Source: Phycisphaeraceae bacterium
GTDB lineage: Bacteria > Planctomycetota > Phycisphaerae > Phycisphaerales > UBA1924
Assembly (NCBI GenBank): GCA_019636795.1
Contig: JAHBWW010000001.1
Coordinates: 124,001-188,000, forward strand
DNA: 64,000 nucleotides
Direction of reading: 5' to 3'
Shown here: positions 60,431-64,000 of the stretch, piece by piece
How positions within the stretch are numbered: the stretch's first letter is position 1
Layout: each line of letters opens with the position of its first letter
Notes under the pieces: model-generated
Seen by the model: the letters and a program-made list of their open reading frames with translations, nothing else
What the model was told of the DNA's origin: nothing
The model's database searches: none
Program-made: the position numbers and the translations under genes

Positions 60431-61813
60431 ATGATTGACCCTGATCGGCAGGTGTGGAACGCGCTGCTCGCGTACCTCCGGAGCCACCACTCCACAATGT
60501 GGAGACAATGGTTCGACGAACTCGAACCCCTCGGCATCGTCAACGGCACGATGAGCATTCGCGCGCGCTCCGACATCCACCGCGACTACCTCCGCCGCGA
60601 TTGCCTCGACGCCTTCAACGACGCCCTGCGCACAGTTACGAACCAGTTGCTCGCAGTGCGATTTGTCGGGCCACGCGATGCCGCACCCCAAAACATGGGG
60701 GTCGCTCCGGGCTCCGCTATCAATGGCCATTCCCGTGCGCACGCCGGCAGCGAATCCGAACTCGCATTTCACCCTGACGCCCTGGTCATCAATCCGGACT
60801 ATTGCTTCGAGAACTTCATCCCAGGCCCCAACAACCGCCTCGCCTACGCCGCTGCGGTCAGCGTCAGTGAAAATCCCGGCCCGGGGTACAACCCGCTGTT
60901 TATCCATGGCGATGTCGGACTCGGAAAAACCCACCTGCTTCAGGCGATCTGCCTCAAGATCAAACAGGATCGCCCAGACGCGGTGCTGCACTACGTCTCG
61001 TGCGACGCCTTCATCAACGATTTCATGAACGCGGTCGAGACCGGACAGATGTCCGGGTTCCGACACCGGTTCAGGGATGTTGACGTTCTGGTGATCGACG
61101 ACATTCACTTCCTGACCAAGCGCGACCGAACGCAGGAAGAGTTCTTTCATACATTCAACACCCTGTATCAGTCACGCAAGCAGATCGTACTGAGTTGCGA
61201 TCGTCCACCCGAGGAGATCCCGGACCTTGAAGATCGGCTGGTGAGTCGCTTCAACTGGGGGTTGGTAACCAAGATCGAGCCTCCGTGCTACGAAACCCGG
61301 GTTGCGATCCTCAAGTCAAAAGCTCGGATGCGAAAACTCGATCTGCCCGACGATGTCGCGTGTCATATTGCCGCCAAGATTGACACCAACATTCGCGAAC
61401 TTGAGGGGGCGATCGTCAAGATCCAGATTCACTCCGCGGTCGAAAAACGCCCGATTGATCTCGACCTTGCCCGTTCTGCCCTGGGCGACACGGCGCCCCG
61501 CATCACCCGCCGCCCTTCGATCGACGCGATCATCAACGTGGTCACGGACTTCTATAACGTCAAGCGGACGGACCTTCTCGGCAAACGACGACACAAGTCA
61601 ATCAGCCTGCCCAGGCAAGTCTGCATGTTCCTGGCGCGCAAGCAGACACAGCACTCGCTCGAAGAGATCGGTGCTCATTTCGGGGGGCGCGATCACACTA
61701 CTGTCATGCACGCTGTGCGCACGATCGAGAGCAAGCAAACGATCGACGATGCATTCGCCTCGGTGATTCAGTCTCTGAACAAGTCCCTCGCGGAAGAACA
61801 GATTCGGGCGTAG
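60431..61813 (+). CDS. dnaA: Chromosomal replication initiator DnaA
   Basis: 460 residues. N-terminal DnaB-interaction domain (VWNALLAYLRSHHSTMWRQW), a short linker, AAA+ core with Walker A GDVGLGKTHLLQAI, Walker B VLVIDDIHFLTKRDRTQEEF, sensor I (IVLSCDRPPEEIPDLEDRLV), Arg finger region SRFNWGL, and the DNA-binding domain IV with the signature GGRDHTTVMHA. The start fits the first conserved residues. It is followed by a 380-bp region with DnaA boxes, which is the usual place for oriC; no dnaN follows, so the classic dnaA-dnaN order is broken here. Confidence 0.97.
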   Translation: MIDPDRQVWNALLAYLRSHHSTMWRQWFDELEPLGIVNGTMSIRARSDIHRDYLRRDCLDAFNDALRTVTNQLLAVRFVGPRDAAPQNMGVAPGSAINGHSRAHAGSESELAFHPDALVINPDYCFENFIPGPNNRLAYAAAVSVSENPGPGYNPLFIHGDVGLGKTHLLQAICLKIKQDRPDAVLHYVSCDAFINDFMNAVETGQMSGFRHRFRDVDVLVIDDIHFLTKRDRTQEEFFHTFNTLYQSRKQIVLSCDRPPEEIPDLEDRLVSRFNWGLVTKIEPPCYETRVAILKSKARMRKLDLPDDVACHIAAKIDTNIRELEGAIVKIQIHSAVEKRPIDLDLARSALGDTAPRITRRPSIDAIINVVTDFYNVKRTDLLGKRRHKSISLPRQVCMFLARKQTQHSLEEIGAHFGGRDHTTVMHAVRTIESKQTIDDAFASVIQSLNKSLAEEQIRA

Positions 61814-61985
61814 AACTGTTGTTCGGTTATCGGTGGGGCTCGCTTGTTTTGTGAACAAGGTGTGGGCAGGCGCTCGTTGGCAAGCGCGATCGAGTGCCGG
61901 GACTTCGCTTTGAAGGGTGAATCGTCTGAGAGCCTAATCTTTTTGCGAATTGAGTCGCTGGCGTGCGCCTGAAAGCCGACAGGTT

Positions 61986-62004
61986 CTCCCGGAATCGCCG
62001 GGAG
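61986..62004. terminator. Hairpin in the dnaA-mutM gap
   Basis: CTCCCGG (61986-61992), 5-nt loop, CCGGGAG (61998-62004), a perfect 7-bp stem. The T-rich stretch follows only about 10 bp later, so it may be a weak dnaA terminator or part of the origin. Confidence 0.35.
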
Positions 62005-62156
62005 CTATAAGTGCTTGTTTTGCCGGAGCATCTTGCGCCTGAGGAATTTTTGTCCACATTGCGCCACGTTTCACTACTACGACTACGGTCAATTTATCTC
62101 TTATAGAAAAGAAGAACACCTCCTTGCACGAGGGGTATGTGCGAACCGACGGAAGA

Positions 62157-62179
62157 CAAAACCGGAAGAAATCCGGTTT
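62157..62179 (-). terminator. Intrinsic terminator for the tatC-tadA-mutM operon
   Basis: Read on the minus strand: AAACCGGA, loop TTTCT, TCCGGTTTT, then GTCTT. A 6-bp GC-rich stem extended by A-T pairs with a T-run. It ends the mutM transcript 17 bp after its stop, and it touches the DnaA box at 62179. Confidence 0.7.
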
Positions 62180-62195
62180 GTGGATAACCCGTCGA

Positions 62196-63065
62196 TTATT
62201 TCTCGCGGTGGAGTTGACAGGACCGACAAAAGACCGTCGCCCGCCCGCTAATGCGCAGGCCCACGAGAAGCTCGTGGCACATGTTGCAAGGCTGTCCTGC
62301 TCGGGCATAGACCCGGTGGTGGTTCTGGTACGAGCCCGCGGTGCCCACGAGCATGCGATGATCGCGGATGGTTGAACCGCCAGCATCGATTGCTGCAGCC
62401 AGGATTGATTGCAGTTGTAATGCCAGCAGCTCAAGGGTGTCTGGGGCAAGATTGTGTGCGGGTTCGAGGGGATGAACTCGTGCGGCGAAGAGGGCTTCGT
62501 CAGCGTAGATGTTGCCGATGCCCGCGATGCGGGACTGATCGAGGAGGAGCGACTTGATCGGGCGGGCAGAGCCGGCGCACGCGGCGGCGAGAAGTTTCGG
62601 GGTGATGGCGAGCGCGTCCGGACCCAGACGGGACCAGCGCCTGGCGCGGAGATCATCGAAGGACTCATGTCCTGCAACGAGGCCAAAGCGTCGCGGATCG
62701 ATGAAGCGCAGCGTTCGATCGTCGTCGAGGTGCCACGTGACATGAACATGGGTTGCGGGCGCGGCGTCGAGGGAGAATCGCCCGGTCATGCCGAGGTGAA
62801 TTGCGACCGCGGCACCGGAGCACCCAATGATGGCAAGCTGCTTGCCGTGGCGCAAGATCGAGGTGACGGTGTCGCCCTTGAGGAGAAGGGCGAGGCGAGC
62901 GCGAGCGGGCGGCGCATCAGTACGGGAACGCACGATCCCCGCAAGCGGATCGGCAGGGAAGGCAACAACCGAACGGGTGAGAATGCGCACCGCCTTAATC
63001 CGCCGCGACACAAGCTCGGCTTGAAGTGCGAGGCGGTAGGACTCGACCTCGGGCAGTTCAGGCAT
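62196..63065 (-). CDS. mutM: Formamidopyrimidine-DNA glycosylase
   Basis: 289 residues; removes 8-oxoguanine and cuts the strand. N-terminal Pro-Glu catalytic pair in MPELPEVESYRL, Lys in LRHGKQL, the helix-two-turns-helix (SLLLDQSRIAGIGNIYADEA), and the C-terminal zinc finger with CNMCHELL and FCRSC (four Cys). Last gene of a tatC-tadA-mutM run on the minus strand, with its start overlapping the tadA stop by 8 bp. Confidence 0.96.
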   Translation of the reverse strand: MPELPEVESYRLALQAELVSRRIKAVRILTRSVVAFPADPLAGIVRSRTDAPPARARLALLLKGDTVTSILRHGKQLAIIGCSGAAVAIHLGMTGRFSLDAAPATHVHVTWHLDDDRTLRFIDPRRFGLVAGHESFDDLRARRWSRLGPDALAITPKLLAAACAGSARPIKSLLLDQSRIAGIGNIYADEALFAARVHPLEPAHNLAPDTLELLALQLQSILAAAIDAGGSTIRDHRMLVGTAGSYQNHHRVYARAGQPCNMCHELLVGLRISGRATVFCRSCQLHREK

Positions 63066-63537
63066 CGGGTTCCTGGGCGCGCAGTGAGCGAAAGAACGAT
63101 CGCAGGAGAGCCGCGGACTCGTCGGCCCCGAGGCCCTCGATGACCTCGGCCCGGTGGTTCAAGCGCGGATCTTCGAGCAGGTGGTGCAATGAACGAACCG
63201 CGCCGGCTTTCGGGTCGAGCGCGCCGAACACGACTCGTCCGACGCGAGCATTGACAAGCATGCCAGCACACATGGCGCACGGTTCGAGCGTGATGGCGAT
63301 GGAATACTCGTTGAGGCGCCAGTCTCCGATGACGCGGCAAGCCCGCTGAACAGCGAGAAACTCGGCATGGGCGGCCGGATCGCGGTCGCGCTCGCGGCGG
63401 TTGAAGGCGTGTGCGACAGGTGTGCCGGTGGCGGTGTGATACACAACAGCACCAACCGGGACTTCGCCCAAAGAGGCCGCTATGCGCGCGAGGCGGAGCG
63501 CTTCGTGCATCATCGATTTATCGTGATGGCTAGTCAT
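63058..63537 (-). CDS. tadA: tRNA-specific adenosine deaminase
   Basis: 159 residues; converts A34 to inosine in tRNA-Arg(ACG). Zinc/active site: HAEFLAVQRA (His ligand and catalytic Glu) and TLEPCAMCAGM (two Cys ligands), with the KAGAVRSLHH segment typical of TadA. The ATG at 63537 overlaps the tatC stop by 8 bp, and its stop overlaps the mutM start. The frame remains open far upstream but that would run through tatC. Confidence 0.93.
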   Translation of the reverse strand: MTSHHDKSMMHEALRLARIAASLGEVPVGAVVYHTATGTPVAHAFNRRERDRDPAAHAEFLAVQRACRVIGDWRLNEYSIAITLEPCAMCAGMLVNARVGRVVFGALDPKAGAVRSLHHLLEDPRLNHRAEVIEGLGADESAALLRSFFRSLRAQEPDA

Positions 63538-64000
63538 GCGTGGACCCGCGCTGAGCACGGCCTGCGACACGGTCGGCAGGGAGCAGAATGAGCAGCAGCA
63601 TGCCGAGTTCGAACAAGCCATAGAGCGGCAGGGCAAGAAGCACCATTGAGAGCGGGTCGGCGGGGGTAAGGATGGCGCTGATGATGGTGCATCCGGCAAT
63701 GACGTATCGACGATATTTAGCAAGCCACGGGCGATCGACGATGCCCGCCCAGCCGAGCAGAAGCACGACAAGGGGCATCTGAAAGGCAATGCCAAACGCC
63801 AGCGCGAAGTTGAGAAGCATCTTGACGTATTCACTGATGCGGTACTGCTGGAGCACACCAGCAGTTGAAGCCAGTTCCATGCCGATGATCAGGGGAACCG
63901 GTTCGGCATCGATGCATACACGAAGTTGTTTGAGAGAACGGTTGAGCCAGATGTTGCCGACTTCTGGGTTGGGTGGATCGACTTCGAGAATCACGATTGA
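63530..64000 (-). CDS. tatC: Sec-independent protein translocase TatC, C-terminal part
   Basis: The frame is open to the right end of the window, so the gene continues outside it. The visible 155 residues hold the last TatC helices: QYRISEYVKMLLNFALAFGI, FQMPLVVLLLGWAGIVDRPW, RRYVIAGCTIISAILTPADP and LLALPLYGLFELGMLLLILL. TatC is the receptor of the twin-arginine export system for folded proteins. It leads, from outside, an operon with tadA and mutM. Confidence 0.9.
   Translation of the reverse strand, partial: SIVILEVDPPNPEVGNIWLNRSLKQLRVCIDAEPVPLIIGMELASTAGVLQQYRISEYVKMLLNFALAFGIAFQMPLVVLLLGWAGIVDRPWLAKYRRYVIAGCTIISAILTPADPLSMVLLALPLYGLFELGMLLLILLPADRVAGRAQRGSTHD

Larger units (their letters stand above)
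61814..62195. other. Candidate replication origin (oriC) between dnaA and mutM
   Basis: A perfect DnaA box TGTGGATAA (TTATCCACA on the other strand) at 62179-62187, a one-mismatch box TTGTCCACA at 62050-62058, and a more degenerate TGTGAACAA near 61850. Between the two main boxes lies the most AT-rich stretch of the region (about 62084-62115, CAATTTATCTCTTATAGAAA). Hairpins at 61986-62004 and 62159-62179 flank it. The position next to dnaA supports an origin. The box count is low, so proof by strand asymmetry is needed. Confidence 0.5.

Noticed and set aside
1-64000. CRISPR arrays, insertion sequences, prophage or toxin-antitoxin genes
   Set aside because: No regularly spaced repeats, transposase, integrase or phage genes were found on either strand.

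Overview
The window is a GC-rich bacterial chromosome segment, most likely from the Planctomycetota, class Phycisphaerae. That assignment is inferred from gene content only: secreted proteins ending in a Pro-X-Pro stretch, hydrophobic helix and RRR(R) tail; a lysine-only histone H1-like protein; membrane proteins with a CxxC...CPECG ribbon; an NfeD-NfeD-FloA operon; a fused PurS-PurS-PurL; and a cell-wall gene group with no ftsA or ftsZ behind ftsQ. I see no insertion sequence, phage, CRISPR array, rRNA or tRNA. It reads as core chromosome, and it carries dnaA with a plausible oriC near the right end.

Layout. 1-7.8 kb: end of a Nif3-like gene, a sigma-54 response regulator, an HDOD-GGDEF-receiver protein, purL and rnhA. 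7.9-14.5 kb: a type IV pilus/type II secretion-like set (PilT, PilC, two prepilin-like proteins, a 968-residue PilX-like protein with Ca-binding-like motifs). 14.5-20 kb: M42 peptidase, a degenerate P-loop protein, sucD, a small [2Fe-2S] protein, a CHRD protein and a HAD phosphatase. 20-28.3 kb: DUF4097-like lipoprotein, HpnB-like glycosyltransferase, ExbD, NfeD, NfeD, FloA, TonB-like protein and Nudix hydrolase. 28.4-34 kb: murC-murB-ddl-ftsQ, a membrane protein and greA. 34-38.3 kb: clpB between two stretches that look like structured RNAs. 38.3-46.7 kb: class IV aminotransferase, aroC, two zinc-ribbon membrane proteins, gmk, tsaE fused to a degenerate YacG domain, ExbB-ExbD-ExbD and thiL. 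46.7-54.6 kb: deoxyhypusine-synthase-like enzyme, arginine decarboxylase, phenylalanine hydroxylase, amidohydrolase and H1-like protein. 55-64 kb: M16-like protein, two-domain ABC permease, VTT protein, RNase Z-like protein, dnaA, oriC candidate, mutM-tadA-tatC.

The signal that stands out across the window is how genes start. At least fourteen operon-leading genes lack a Shine-Dalgarno sequence. Each instead has a TAnnnT hexamer exactly 5-7 nt before the start codon, the spacing expected if transcription begins on the start codon (leaderless mRNA). Genes with a longer leader usually show a good GGAGG-type site. I used this pattern to settle several starts (HAD phosphatase, gmk, aroC, purL, rnhA). 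The other strong observations are a roughly 190-nt rod-shaped RNA candidate upstream of clpB, a run of hairpins ending in an intrinsic terminator before the aminotransferase gene, the TsaE-YacG fusion, and the pairing of arginine decarboxylase with a deoxyhypusine-synthase homologue, which suggests an unusual polyamine route.
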